Below, in pieces: positions 8,101 to 15,126 of a stretch of 35,635 nucleotides of DNA (position 1 is its first letter; each line of letters starts with the position of its first letter). The translations under genes were made by a program, and so were the position numbers. Source of the DNA: a virus; the IMG/VR virus record IMGVR_UViG_3300030389_001849, positions 1 through 35,635 of that record; one strand, 5' to 3'. Under the pieces are notes generated by a model, which was given only the letters and a program-made list of their open reading frames with translations, was not told where the DNA came from and did no database searches.

Positions 8101-10936
8101 TGAATTCTTTTCTTGCCTCGTCAGTAAGCTGCGTAGTCTCCTCCATAAACTCCTCACCCAGTTCAAAGTTTCCATGTAAATTACCTTCAGAGTCCCTCCA
8201 TGTGTTATCTTCCTGTTTGTTGAACTCTGTCTTAACAGCTTCTAAATATCTTAACCTGTTGTCAGCGACAATCATTTCTGCTATAAGATCCCATCTGCCT
8301 TTTTTAGCAAGCGCTTGTATACCTGCTTGGTTTCTATTAAATGATATATCCGCTTTAGCCATTAAATCTTCAATAGATTTTACAGCATCTTGTTGCTTTT
8401 TGGTTAAATCTTTTAATGTTAGTTGTGCGGCTGGAGATTTTGAGGTTTCTTCGTATACAACAGACAAGTATTCAGATGCCTTCTTTTGATCACTTTTAGA
8501 AAGTCCACCCATAAAGTATCCGCTATTGGCTAGCTGCCTTTTAAAAGACAGGGCTGCCATTTCATTAAACTTGTCAGGCTTAAACATCCTCTGATACTGA
8601 GTCCTTGCGTTAAATATCACACTACTTCCTCCACCAAAGTATTGGCCTATATTACCGCCAATAAGGCCTGACTCATGCATGTCAGCCATAAACTCCTCAT
8701 TGCTGTACTCGATGCCGCTGGCCACAGAATAATTGTATTTTTGTAACCCCTCAGTTAAAGCTTCTGCTAAATACTCTTCAGCATAGCCAAGCCTAGAGGC
8801 TAGGTATGTACCACCAGCAAACTCTAAGGTTTTTCTTGCGGCGCTATATCTACCTACACTTGTTACCTCATAAGGCAAAAAACTACCTCCTTTATATACC
8901 TTACCGTCAATAGTGATACCGCCTTTCGGCGCTCTACCTTGTACCACTTTAGGCGTACCCTTAAATACGTTATATGGGTTCACTCTATTCGTAAGCCTGT
9001 TTAAACCAAACTTTCCTAAACCAAAGAAGGTCACACCGCCTATAAACTCACCAGCCATCTCAGCACCCCCGTGTCTAAAAGCATATCCTCTTCTCGCACC
9101 AGGAGTTAAGTCTTTCATATTTGGATCATTAAATGACCTGTAGTATGCTTCCGCACCAGTTGTGTAACCTAGAAACGACGCTTGCACAAGAGATGGAAGA
9201 ACAATACCACCGCCAGGAACAATTACACTTGAGACAATACCCAAGCCTATTCCTGTTAGTGATGTAGGTAAAGACTCTATACCTGGTAGTTTAATTTCTT
9301 GAAAGTCAACATCTTCGTATGCTTGGTTTAAAACCCTATCGTAATTTTCTGAAAGATGATACCCATTAAAAAGTGTGGTAGGATCAAGCAGGTCTAGCTG
9401 CTCTGCAGTTATAGCATATTTATTTTGTTGAAACTTAAGATCAGCAATTTTTCTATCTCTTTGTTCCTGTCTTTCAAGAAAAAGATTCCTGGCGTTTTCA
9501 GGATCAAAATCTTTACCGAAATTTTCAAACCCGAAAACATCCTCCATAAGTGGATCGACTATATTCTCAGCAACAAACGAACCTATAGAAATATTTGCTG
9601 CATCCAGTTGGTTCTTCATGTTTACAACACCTATCTCCCAACTAAGAATTCTGTCTTGGTTTCTGGTGTTTCTTTCACCAACTGTTGAGTCCTTATCTAG
9701 AAATAAAGCTATGTCTCCGTTCTTAAAACCTAGAGTTTTTGCAAATTCAGTTGCCGCTTTGTTAAAGTGAAGGTCTGCAAATATCTTAGACTCTAAGTTT
9801 TTTATGTAATCATCATAAGATCCGTAACCCAGCTCTTCTATAAGCTCTGCACTCATACCTCCTGAACCTGATCGCTGCATCAGCTTTCTTTGCTCTTCAG
9901 TAAGATAGGTTGCTCCAGGAAGATTTAAACTAAAGTTAAGCGCCCACTCTTCTTTAGATAAAGCTACATTTTCCAGAACATAGTTATCGAAGTATTTTCT
10001 AGCCTCAAGAGATCTTGCTGTATCGAAATATTCTTTGGAAAAGTTTCCGTCGTCATCTAATTTAGCTTTTTCTTCTTCAATCTGTTTTTCTAAATTGGCT
10101 ATGTCTGATTCAAATACAGTCCCATATCTTCTTGCTCTCTTTAGGTTATCTAATTTGCTAGTGAGATCATCAATTTTTTGCTGTATAACTTCTGTTTGTT
10201 CTTCTTGAGTCGATAAAATTCTTTCATCTATCATCTCAATAAAGCTGTTTATCCCATCTGGGGTAGGGTCTACGCCTAGATCAGCAAGTATAAAACTAGC
10301 ATTATTATATACAGTCCCGTCTGATTTGAAAGCGGTCCCTGCTTTCTGTAGCTCTAGGTTGCTTAAGTCTAGCTTACCACCAGAGGTGGCTAAATCTTCA
10401 AATAGCTGATCAATGCTACCTGGTGTAGCCATCCTAAGTATCTTCTGCCAAGCAAGATCGGCCTGTCCCCCTTCTTTATAGAATTCATTGTAGCTGTCTG
10501 CAGCTCTGTTGTATTCATCCACACTACCAAATCCAGACATATATTCATCATATGCCTCGCTTACTTTTGCGTTATACGAATCTACCTCTTCCTTTGATGG
10601 AACAAATCTTTTTGTCTTACCTGTAGGTTGAAGACCAGAGTCCGTTGTAAAACGATAATCTGGCATATAAGAAACAGATGGTTTAGGTCCAGCTTTCTCT
10701 AGTATAAATTCGTTAAGACCTGACTCTGTTGGCCTAGCTTGAGTTAAAGCGCTAAAGTCTGGTATTGAAAAGCCTAGTATTTCTTGAAATTGTTTGGGTA
10801 AGGTTCCCCAGTCTATTTCGTATGCGTTTTGGCTTTCATTCTGCTCTTGAGTATCCGATACCGTGTCTACTTCGTCCAATACTGATATAGACTCCAATGA
10901 AGGATCTTGAGCATCTAAATCCAAACCCGAATCCAC
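2174..10936 (-). CDS. Giant internal/ejection virion protein (polyvalent) with zincin motif; main frame, start probably upstream via frameshift
   Basis: A 2920-residue open frame, probably an internal protein ejected into the host with the DNA, like T7 gp16 or other large polyvalent phage proteins. An acidic N-terminus is followed by a coiled coil (about 240-295), a Gly-rich hydrophobic stretch (about 540-640), and the metallopeptidase motif HEVGH at 1087-1091 with a downstream NEFLEA glutamate region. LYAKHAEERN lies near 2063 and NPAFFVGNFFRDLHG near 2312; the last two are signatures of large polyvalent-protein-associated domains. The frame as it stands has only a GTG (10936) and no ATG for about 75 codons. 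A good ATG start (11057) lies in another frame just upstream, separated by a T10 run, so the real product probably begins at 11057. Virion location is inferred from gene order. No polymerase or lytic transglycosylase motif was seen. Confidence 0.8.
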   Translation of the reverse strand: MDSGLDLDAQDPSLESISVLDEVDTVSDTQEQNESQNAYEIDWGTLPKQFQEILGFSIPDFSALTQARPTESGLNEFILEKAGPKPSVSYMPDYRFTTDSGLQPTGKTKRFVPSKEEVDSYNAKVSEAYDEYMSGFGSVDEYNRAADSYNEFYKEGGQADLAWQKILRMATPGSIDQLFEDLATSGGKLDLSNLELQKAGTAFKSDGTVYNNASFILADLGVDPTPDGINSFIEMIDERILSTQEEQTEVIQQKIDDLTSKLDNLKRARRYGTVFESDIANLEKQIEEEKAKLDDDGNFSKEYFDTARSLEARKYFDNYVLENVALSKEEWALNFSLNLPGATYLTEEQRKLMQRSGSGGMSAELIEELGYGSYDDYIKNLESKIFADLHFNKAATEFAKTLGFKNGDIALFLDKDSTVGERNTRNQDRILSWEIGVVNMKNQLDAANISIGSFVAENIVDPLMEDVFGFENFGKDFDPENARNLFLERQEQRDRKIADLKFQQNKYAITAEQLDLLDPTTLFNGYHLSENYDRVLNQAYEDVDFQEIKLPGIESLPTSLTGIGLGIVSSVIVPGGGIVLPSLVQASFLGYTTGAEAYYRSFNDPNMKDLTPGARRGYAFRHGGAEMAGEFIGGVTFFGLGKFGLNRLTNRVNPYNVFKGTPKVVQGRAPKGGITIDGKVYKGGSFLPYEVTSVGRYSAARKTLEFAGGTYLASRLGYAEEYLAEALTEGLQKYNYSVASGIEYSNEEFMADMHESGLIGGNIGQYFGGGSSVIFNARTQYQRMFKPDKFNEMAALSFKRQLANSGYFMGGLSKSDQKKASEYLSVVYEETSKSPAAQLTLKDLTKKQQDAVKSIEDLMAKADISFNRNQAGIQALAKKGRWDLIAEMIVADNRLRYLEAVKTEFNKQEDNTWRDSEGNLHGNFELGEEFMEETTQLTDEARKEFNEEYNNLMERMLAVSSIIEFNSFDAANYTGDKGALGIGDWKSRTPIDGYNELEVNDEGELIQGEEGLSELDLIAAGFAKKGKGEVKVIIHKTKESIRSVSKRGNALYKEATQEERDQEMTDEIHVFTGEGAVKAEVIADMIHEVGHFELRDIVNDTAKREELVAEIISIANNNGSIKRILDGTREKYDSYSKENLEKEIINEFLEAVAGGEFYVQKEGGEAGAVEALDIKLSEITGGIESLMFKLFKDNKAFGDNLQIGRADSMIQIAAKFAKFIRKEKVTLGTEKLSQEIHGIKEETSTEIEGLENRKPMSVWNLPKDKPFTLEWTSMGRYHETNIRQQEARFNSKEFRNRQHFFNSYPYITSGGKSTRFTNLRGEWMPWKYTDPATGEVRLVNVEAMHFWKDGPVQRYVARPRLEEERKQLLTEELQDIRKQRGDIYREKDVEERVGYSFYFNYSDFEPGRTGATWSDKTGIQELEESIHIENIAIANMMALRELGLTSEDLDALKGGKAIIFKEDYPELFNLSGQKTPESFTLKADRLMQEVEIYGEPWQLLPKDSESYQRRVSDLHMVNKEELAAADERMDRLKAGESFEGDVFSGTDLDLGGLEKRDAAGSYPEGTNEFATFGEFLRQYQIDNNLDASDIVVNVHRYARERSDQEISLPFKPLGKGKRKSSHKYNNTSGPHGAENLSKFTEGKLNIISNHAGGSVMRSVYNSIVNAEGKHYITIFTVAKPENSFNSPGTFANVLTMLDKWAKASSTDLDSEYDKGAGLALAKAINQGLKRKGVSAEFERIMNSNNQEGLGYDENTGDLQVIIDKDIVSKRSSELEFPKGLKNFLTVFKNLDNATQLGFTNDPRQKFLETVLRILDKKDLGINRKDILNAINDPAFKNAEVNDMVSASAFVVPSQVRESKAVREVDNASQLPAFGDAAKNIGYERAVFTSNPVTYFRFKGFTSASGLTNIMKDPTTLQELSVEEAERIVQEHKEKRKGKRSTSEFGLTLSQADIDGLEARRLPGRIYNEGNSSWEKSESTPYGALIEKLAIKFQDKYSGVMLLQQDIEAFRKSKVPESQDFELAMDRMYGMVRTDIEALEARLELIMNAMAESDLTAEQVSDYLYAKHAEERNNFILNLRPELESGSGMTTQEANEIIEELESPDMVRVANLVYEVVKNTRETMLEGGLETRERIEAWENLYENYVPLSGLAFDEMEDSENYYPTGGSGMSVYGKTTKAAKGRASKTGVNLIANVIMQNAAVQQRARKDQAMLPLYNLVKNNPNEKVWNVYSANNAKLTIDDKGNKVPMTMFQMKADRHFVPIRINGEQHFIYFKKTDYADALNGMTQEKLNSVFKIMSGPMNLMRNAFTQYNPAFFVGNFFRDLHGAVFNVLAELENEGGILTGYDLDTKDFTKKMIKGSFSSLKALLNEAAFGKDVSPEMAAYIEEWKATGGRTGFSYSDAINNVVDNLRKKAKTKGTLRKGAEFVFKKPGQFFEYVAGINEAFENAIRLSAYIEARKAGVSAARAAQLSKNITVNFNKSGEWGPSLNANFLFFNASVQGLSRFSRTFSGIKEELPNNPDEAPAWKKRVTAPRKLAAGMVLLSAMQTMINMALSDRDEDDELFYNKIADYKKERGFIIGVDGKNYINVPLGYGYNLFNNVGMILAEVAAGERDFWDAMTFFGLSAHSSFSPIAMGHSGTLGGAAIKSVTPTIAKAPLDAFAFNETYFGGVVRRTQYPFGAEVPENTLSFRSPDWIQDAADALNEMTGGTDNISRGYDVNPDPYYYILQSYWGGAGDFVEEGIGLGQAAFSIAERKAQRLLASDNPEEFIDNLLTTESSDLPTVRFSDVPILKTIYGGPSRFYDYDLFVKNKQDIGQFDREIRKGEGDVQGLDFTGVQRLKNELKETEKMLDIYRKAKLKARELPYLDRSNATYEIQEAERAEIVYFNALYYQYRGQYINPKPEGIIPLDAIRKIIGTDE

Positions 10937-11057
10937 CTCTCCTCCTTCGAAAAACTTTTTTACCTCTGGATCCTTCTTTAAAAAAAAAAGATCCCTTATC
11001 TTCCATTAGGTCCTGGATAAACTGCTCGTCTTTTTGTGTAAGCTTGCTACTCGCCAT
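10836..11057 (-). CDS. 5' start segment of the giant internal protein, in the -1 frame relative to the main frame
   Basis: This 73-codon frame starts with a good ATG just downstream of a TATATTTG box. Its first 23 or so codons read as a plausible N-terminus (MASSKLTQKDEQFIQDLMED). After a run of ten T (10980-10989) it turns into Arg/Gly-rich out-of-frame sequence and stops. Moving to the +1 frame at the run gives KKDPEVKKFFEGGEV and runs straight into the 2920-codon frame. I therefore read it as the true beginning of that gene, displaced either by a homopolymer indel in the assembly or by genuine slippage, rather than as an independent 73-residue protein. A separate small ORF cannot be excluded. 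Confidence 0.55.
   Translation of the reverse strand: MASSKLTQKDEQFIQDLMEDKGSFFFKEGSRGKKVFRRRRGGFGFGFRCSRSFIGVYISIGRSRHGIGYSRAE
10977..10989 (-). other. T10-A3 homopolymer at the frame switch of the giant internal protein gene
   Basis: In the sense direction there are ten T followed by AAAG. Reading from the ATG at 11057 gives TTT TTT TTT AAA GAA; the frame of the downstream 2920 codons needs TTA AAG AAG, that is +1. One T fewer or two more would join the frames. T runs of this length are prone both to sequencing error and to RNA-polymerase slippage. Confidence 0.7.
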
Positions 11058-11073
11058 ATACGTTTATTTTATA

Positions 11074-11081
11074 CAAATATA
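11074..11081 (-). promoter_or_regulatory. Bacteroidetes-type -7 promoter box TATATTTG upstream of the giant internal protein gene
   Basis: The sense sequence TATATTTG fits the Bacteroidetes primary-sigma -7 consensus TAnnTTTG. It sits 16 nt before the ATG at 11057, immediately after the stop codon of the 523-residue gene, leaving room for a leader of about 10 nt. I see no convincing -33 TTTG. The match is exact but short, so function is inferred. Confidence 0.5.
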
Positions 11082-11086
11082 ATGAA

Positions 11087-12658
11087 TTATAGTGCACCAG
11101 CTGAGGCAGCAAGTTGAGCTTGAGCATCATTAAAGTCTATCAGCACTTGTAAGCCTTTCATTAATGCATCTTTTTGCTCACCTTTGGTAGCGCCAGCGCT
11201 GTATCCGATCTGGCCTAGTATACTCAGATATTCCTGATTTTGTCGACCGTCTCTTGTTGTTGGTGGTACAACGATATTTCTAATAACTTTTCTTCTTGCT
11301 GTCTTTGTTTCTAGATCTAAATCAACCCCCTGTAATGTAGAGAGTCTCTCTAGTCTTTCAGGTGAAAGTCCAGACACATCTTCAGATACATACATTTCAG
11401 CTCTTACCATAAGATTTCTAGACTCGTCGATGGCTACGCCTGCTACTCTATACTGATCGCTAACCTCATTTAATCTAGGGTCAGTCGGGTCTTGAGTTTC
11501 ATATGTAGATTCAACAAGAATAGAAGCCTTACCCACCCCAACTTTAGGGACCATAAGGGCTGTTATACCTTGACCAAACTCGCTGTCAAACTGAATATCA
11601 AGCTGAAATCTAGCGCTAGGCAAGAATTCCTGAGGGTTAAACTGAATCGCAGAAGGGAATATATTCTCCTTATCACTATCACTACTTGTATCTTCTAAGT
11701 TACCAGCTAAGAACTTCATAGTTTCATCTATGTATTCTTTTAGATCAAGAGGCACATAACCCTCTTCCTCTCCTTTTGATTGCTTGTCGTGCAGCAATAT
11801 AGATTCGTACTGGTTTTCCCCGTAGTTATCTTTAAATGTGTTTAAAGCGGTTGCTACAACCGACGGATTATTTTGTGCAGTTGTTGTTACCCAGTTTCTC
11901 AGAAGGCTTATCTTCTCATCCATTGACATGTCAGGATTATTTTTAAGCCTTGTAGTGGCAGCAGAAAAGTCTTTAGAGAATGCACCAGGAAGTAGATTGC
12001 CATATGGAGACTGCGTGGGGGAGAAGTAAGATTTAGATCCTATCGTAGGTGACTGACTAACAAGACCATACACATCATTGCCGTCCTCATCTTTAAGTCT
12101 CTCTCCGTTGATGTCTGTGTAAAATGCGTAAGAATCTCCTGTTGCTGGATCATATTCTATGCTGTCTAAGTCTACACCTGACATATTCCACATACTCGTC
12201 TTGTAATCTAATGTGCTCATGTCGTCCTTGAGTTCATTGTTACTGTCATTCCAGTCCTTTGTGCCAGTAACCCATCCCTCTAAAGCCTCTCTTTCTGATT
12301 TTACATTAACAGAATGTCTTTTTAAATCACCGTATAGCTCTTTAAGCCCCATGATATCTTCAAAAAATTGACCTTGGTTTGCGCCTGTGTAGTAAAAATT
12401 ATTAATCTTACCTCTTGTATGTAAAAGTTTGTTTGTAAAAACCTCCTTATGTACATCAGAGAAACCCTCAGTATCAAAACCTAATAGCTCTTTTTCTTGA
12501 GATGATATAGTCCTCTGTCTCTCTTTATTGGCTTTTAGTTGCTGAGAAGCAGCCCTCATCTGCTGTTGTTCAAGCAGCATAAGCTGCTGATTTACAGTAT
12601 CTGAAAAACTTACCTGCTGACCTTTTGGTTTTAAATAGTCGTAATACTTGTTTGCCAT
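11087..12658 (-). CDS. Putative internal virion protein (523 aa), unknown family
   Basis: A soluble 523-residue protein that I do not recognise. The N-terminal 60 or so residues are Gln-rich and helical (QQLMLLEQQQMRAASQQLK), a probable coiled coil. The middle is acidic with many Asp/Asn, and the C-terminus is beta-rich then Ala-rich (AQAQLAASAGAL). There is no signal peptide, membrane segment or catalytic motif. It lies between two other long proteins of the late block, 5 nt from its upstream neighbour, in the position where podophages carry their internal/ejection proteins, so a structural role is likely. The ATG at 12658 is preceded by A/T-rich sequence without a Shine-Dalgarno motif. Confidence 0.7.
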   Translation of the reverse strand: MANKYYDYLKPKGQQVSFSDTVNQQLMLLEQQQMRAASQQLKANKERQRTISSQEKELLGFDTEGFSDVHKEVFTNKLLHTRGKINNFYYTGANQGQFFEDIMGLKELYGDLKRHSVNVKSEREALEGWVTGTKDWNDSNNELKDDMSTLDYKTSMWNMSGVDLDSIEYDPATGDSYAFYTDINGERLKDEDGNDVYGLVSQSPTIGSKSYFSPTQSPYGNLLPGAFSKDFSAATTRLKNNPDMSMDEKISLLRNWVTTTAQNNPSVVATALNTFKDNYGENQYESILLHDKQSKGEEEGYVPLDLKEYIDETMKFLAGNLEDTSSDSDKENIFPSAIQFNPQEFLPSARFQLDIQFDSEFGQGITALMVPKVGVGKASILVESTYETQDPTDPRLNEVSDQYRVAGVAIDESRNLMVRAEMYVSEDVSGLSPERLERLSTLQGVDLDLETKTARRKVIRNIVVPPTTRDGRQNQEYLSILGQIGYSAGATKGEQKDALMKGLQVLIDFNDAQAQLAASAGAL

Positions 12659-12663
12659 TTTAC

Positions 12664-13800
12664 TTAATCAAATTGTGGCTCATCGATAAACCTCACAGCA
12701 TTGAATAGATCCATAAGGTTTGCTCTGCTTTTATTTTTCTTTGCTTTATTGTATGCCTTCTCCATGCCAGATGCTTGTTCTGGATTTATAACATACTCAC
12801 CGCCAGTCATTTCACCTATTTTTTTGCCTTCACGTATGATGTCTATAGGATTGGTATCGTGACTAAACTCACCAGGAGTTTTTATTACCATACCTTGATC
12901 ACCCTCTACGGTCATGTCTCCAAACTCTGTTAAGGCATTCAGAAATCCTTCTACATCATCTTCACGCAGAGCCAAATCAAGATTTTGTTGATATTGCGGT
13001 ATAATATCTCCCATCTCCCCAAAGTCCAGAATTTGATCTTCAGAAGTTCCTCTTCTACCGCCAAGAATAAATGTCTTACCATCTTTCTCGCCAGTTAGTA
13101 ATGTCTTTCCTTCATCATCTACTACTTCTTCCCCGTCTTTTTTCTTCTGTCTAGACATAGCAAACCTTAACGCTGCATTTAATGCATTTCTAAAACCTGC
13201 ACCAGACTGCTGCTGACCCATAAGGCTCTGCTGCTGCCCCATAGCAATCATCTCCTGTGCGGTCTGGTAGTCAAGACCTAAGTCGCTCATAATCTTATTT
13301 ATAGCTGCCTGTTCGTCCAGCCTTGCAAGCCTTAACCCTTCCATAAGCGCAGCTGTCTGTCTGTTAATCTCTCTCTCTTCGTCAGCAGCCTCTGACTCGC
13401 TTAGAACTCTTTGCACTTTTGAAGGGTCAGCGCCAAACTCAAGAGCCTCTCTTGCAGCAGCTAAATTATCAGAATCCTCTGCTGGTAAATTAGAGAGAAG
13501 TATAGCTGCGTTTCTTCTAGCTTCAGGAGTTAAAGCTGCTGTATCTCTAGCTCTTACGTCTTTTATAGCGTCAATTACATCATCCCTTAAAGCTGCACCC
13601 TCCTCAATATCCTCTTCTGCTCGCCTTCTGTTTATAATTCCTTGACCAATATCAAAAGCTGCAGCGCCACCTAATATAGCTGCCTGCCTTCTCCTCTGCT
13701 CTGGAGTCAAAAATGCGCTAGATACATCACCTCCGCTCCCACCTCCCAGTGAGTTCAAAAGTAAGAATTGCATTAACTGATTCTGCTGAGTTTCGTCCAT
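12664..13800 (-). CDS. Putative internal virion protein with C-terminal TPGEFSH/GGEYV motif
   Basis: A 378-residue, largely helical, Ala/Glu/Gln/Arg-rich protein. It has an N-terminal Gly-rich patch (about 18-26), a short hydrophobic AILGGAAAFDIGQGI segment near 41-55, and a long charged helical region to about 190 containing a Gln-Gln-rich stretch. The conserved C-terminal block TPGEFSHDTNPIDII is followed by GEMTGGEYVINPEQA and a basic tail. This C-terminal pattern occurs in internal-virion or tape-measure-like proteins of marine phages (from memory, not searched). A role in the ejected inner core is inferred from motif and position. A TAAATTTG box lies 5 nt upstream of the ATG. Confidence 0.7.
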   Translation of the reverse strand: MDETQQNQLMQFLLLNSLGGGSGGDVSSAFLTPEQRRRQAAILGGAAAFDIGQGIINRRRAEEDIEEGAALRDDVIDAIKDVRARDTAALTPEARRNAAILLSNLPAEDSDNLAAAREALEFGADPSKVQRVLSESEAADEEREINRQTAALMEGLRLARLDEQAAINKIMSDLGLDYQTAQEMIAMGQQQSLMGQQQSGAGFRNALNAALRFAMSRQKKKDGEEVVDDEGKTLLTGEKDGKTFILGGRRGTSEDQILDFGEMGDIIPQYQQNLDLALREDDVEGFLNALTEFGDMTVEGDQGMVIKTPGEFSHDTNPIDIIREGKKIGEMTGGEYVINPEQASGMEKAYNKAKKNKSRANLMDLFNAVRFIDEPQFD

Positions 13801-13805
13801 ATCTA

Positions 13806-13813
13806 CAAATTTA
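13806..13813 (-). promoter_or_regulatory. TAnnTTTG box immediately upstream of the 378-residue gene
   Basis: The sense sequence TAAATTTG matches the Bacteroidetes -7 consensus and is preceded by a second, offset AAATTTG. It is only 5 nt from the ATG at 13800, so a transcript from it would be leaderless or nearly so. In such AT-rich sequence a chance match is quite possible. Confidence 0.35.
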
Positions 13814-13819
13814 CAAATT

Positions 13820-15124
13820 TTATCCTAAACTACCGTCAAGCTTAGTGTTTTCAAATTCTACATTGATCGCAAATATCTCTCCGCTACCAGAAATACGTGC
13901 CCCCATGTACGGTCCTCTCATCATTTCACCAGTTTTGCCTACTCTTTGAGAGATGAATATAGGTATGAAATCATCCTGTATGGGCTCTAATCCAGGTATG
14001 CCAGTGTTTAAAAAGTAATCTACAAAATACTGTAAACCTAAACCAAACTCAAAGCCTCCCTCTAGGGCTATAGAATCATCGATGCCAGAAATAATAGATA
14101 TGCTGTTATCTGCCGCATTATAGCTATAAGGGTTAAATACGTTGCTTTGATGTGATGAGTATGTAGTTGGTTCTGCGTGAGGCGGTGCAATTGGGGATAT
14201 CTCTATTACAGACACAAACTGCATATCGCCCATATCACTGAACCTTCTACCAAACCAAAGTCCAGTATCTCCAGTGGTAGGTAAAGATATCTTTGGTGTA
14301 CCAATAAGAGGTAGAGTCCATATCTGATCAGAACCATTATTGATGCTCTCTACATTTGTTTCGTCCGCAAAGAAGTCTTCCGCTCTAACGAATCCAACAA
14401 ACTTTAACTCTCTGCTCTGATCGCTAGTATCTTCTGTAATAGAAGCAGGTATATTCCCATATAAAGTTCCCTCTCTCTCCTCAAATGCAATGGCACCGCT
14501 TTCCTGTTGAGGAGCGGCCCCTCTATCTACATTTGTGTACGTTGTAGCCCCCCAAACACCATCACCCTCTATAGACATAGATTTAAATATCTTAACAGAA
14601 GAGGGGTTGTAGTTAGAAACAACCTCAATGCTGGATCCTTGCGTGCCCCCGTAGAACTCAAGAAGATTAGCGTTCATGCCATAATCGTGATGCCAGCTAA
14701 ACGAGTCACTTGTGTAGTTGTGTGGGTCGGGCAACAGGCTAGGATTTGGCACGTTTGGTCTCATATGAGTGACCATTCTGTTATCTAATGTAGAGTAGCA
14801 TGTTGGAACAAAGCCATATCTGCTTCTCCATACGTTTGACTTTGTTGAGAACGCTAAAGTTACACCATTGTTAGTGTGAGATTGCGCATCTCCTATAAAC
14901 CCGCTTACACCAACGTCATTTGGATTTATAGCCCCACCGCCAGAAGATCCATCATCAGCCCTAAGAGTCATTACGGGAGTCAACCTTTCATGAGGTTCGT
15001 TTGTATGAACAGCACCAACCATAGCACCTTCAGTCGGATGATTATGATAATATCCAACATAGTCTGTGCCATCTGGTAGAGTAAACTCTCCACCTACAGT
15101 GTATAGTCCTTCTGATACTGCCAT
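13820..15124 (-). CDS. Tail/muzzle-associated structural protein with His-rich YHNHP motif
   Basis: A 434-residue soluble, beta-rich protein. The N-terminus carries a compact His motif, VGYYHNHPTEGAMVGAVHT followed by EPHERLTP (about residues 22-49), of the form YHxHPxxGxMVGxxHxxxPH, which could bind metal. The central part (SIEVVSNYNPSSVKIFKSM, then EGDGVWGAT and FEEREGTLYGNIP) resembles C-terminal domains of muzzle/stabilisation proteins in crAss-like and related phages, though I rely on memory for that. The gene starts 2 nt after the stop of the 2245-residue gene, so the two products probably act together at the tail. Start at 15124 is the first ATG and fits the spacing. Confidence 0.65.
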   Translation of the reverse strand: MAVSEGLYTVGGEFTLPDGTDYVGYYHNHPTEGAMVGAVHTNEPHERLTPVMTLRADDGSSGGGAINPNDVGVSGFIGDAQSHTNNGVTLAFSTKSNVWRSRYGFVPTCYSTLDNRMVTHMRPNVPNPSLLPDPHNYTSDSFSWHHDYGMNANLLEFYGGTQGSSIEVVSNYNPSSVKIFKSMSIEGDGVWGATTYTNVDRGAAPQQESGAIAFEEREGTLYGNIPASITEDTSDQSRELKFVGFVRAEDFFADETNVESINNGSDQIWTLPLIGTPKISLPTTGDTGLWFGRRFSDMGDMQFVSVIEISPIAPPHAEPTTYSSHQSNVFNPYSYNAADNSISIISGIDDSIALEGGFEFGLGLQYFVDYFLNTGIPGLEPIQDDFIPIFISQRVGKTGEMMRGPYMGARISGSGEIFAINVEFENTKLDGSLG

Positions 15125-15126
15125 AA

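Noticed and set aside
2174-10936. Calling the giant protein a virion RNA polymerase as in crAss-like or N4-like phages
   Set aside because: I found no DxDxD or other polymerase catalytic motif. The visible motifs point to polyvalent ejection-type proteins and a zincin.
10836-11057. An independent 73-residue Arg/Gly-rich protein
   Set aside because: The Arg/Gly-rich half is what the giant gene's coding sequence gives when read one base out of frame. Only the first part looks genuine.
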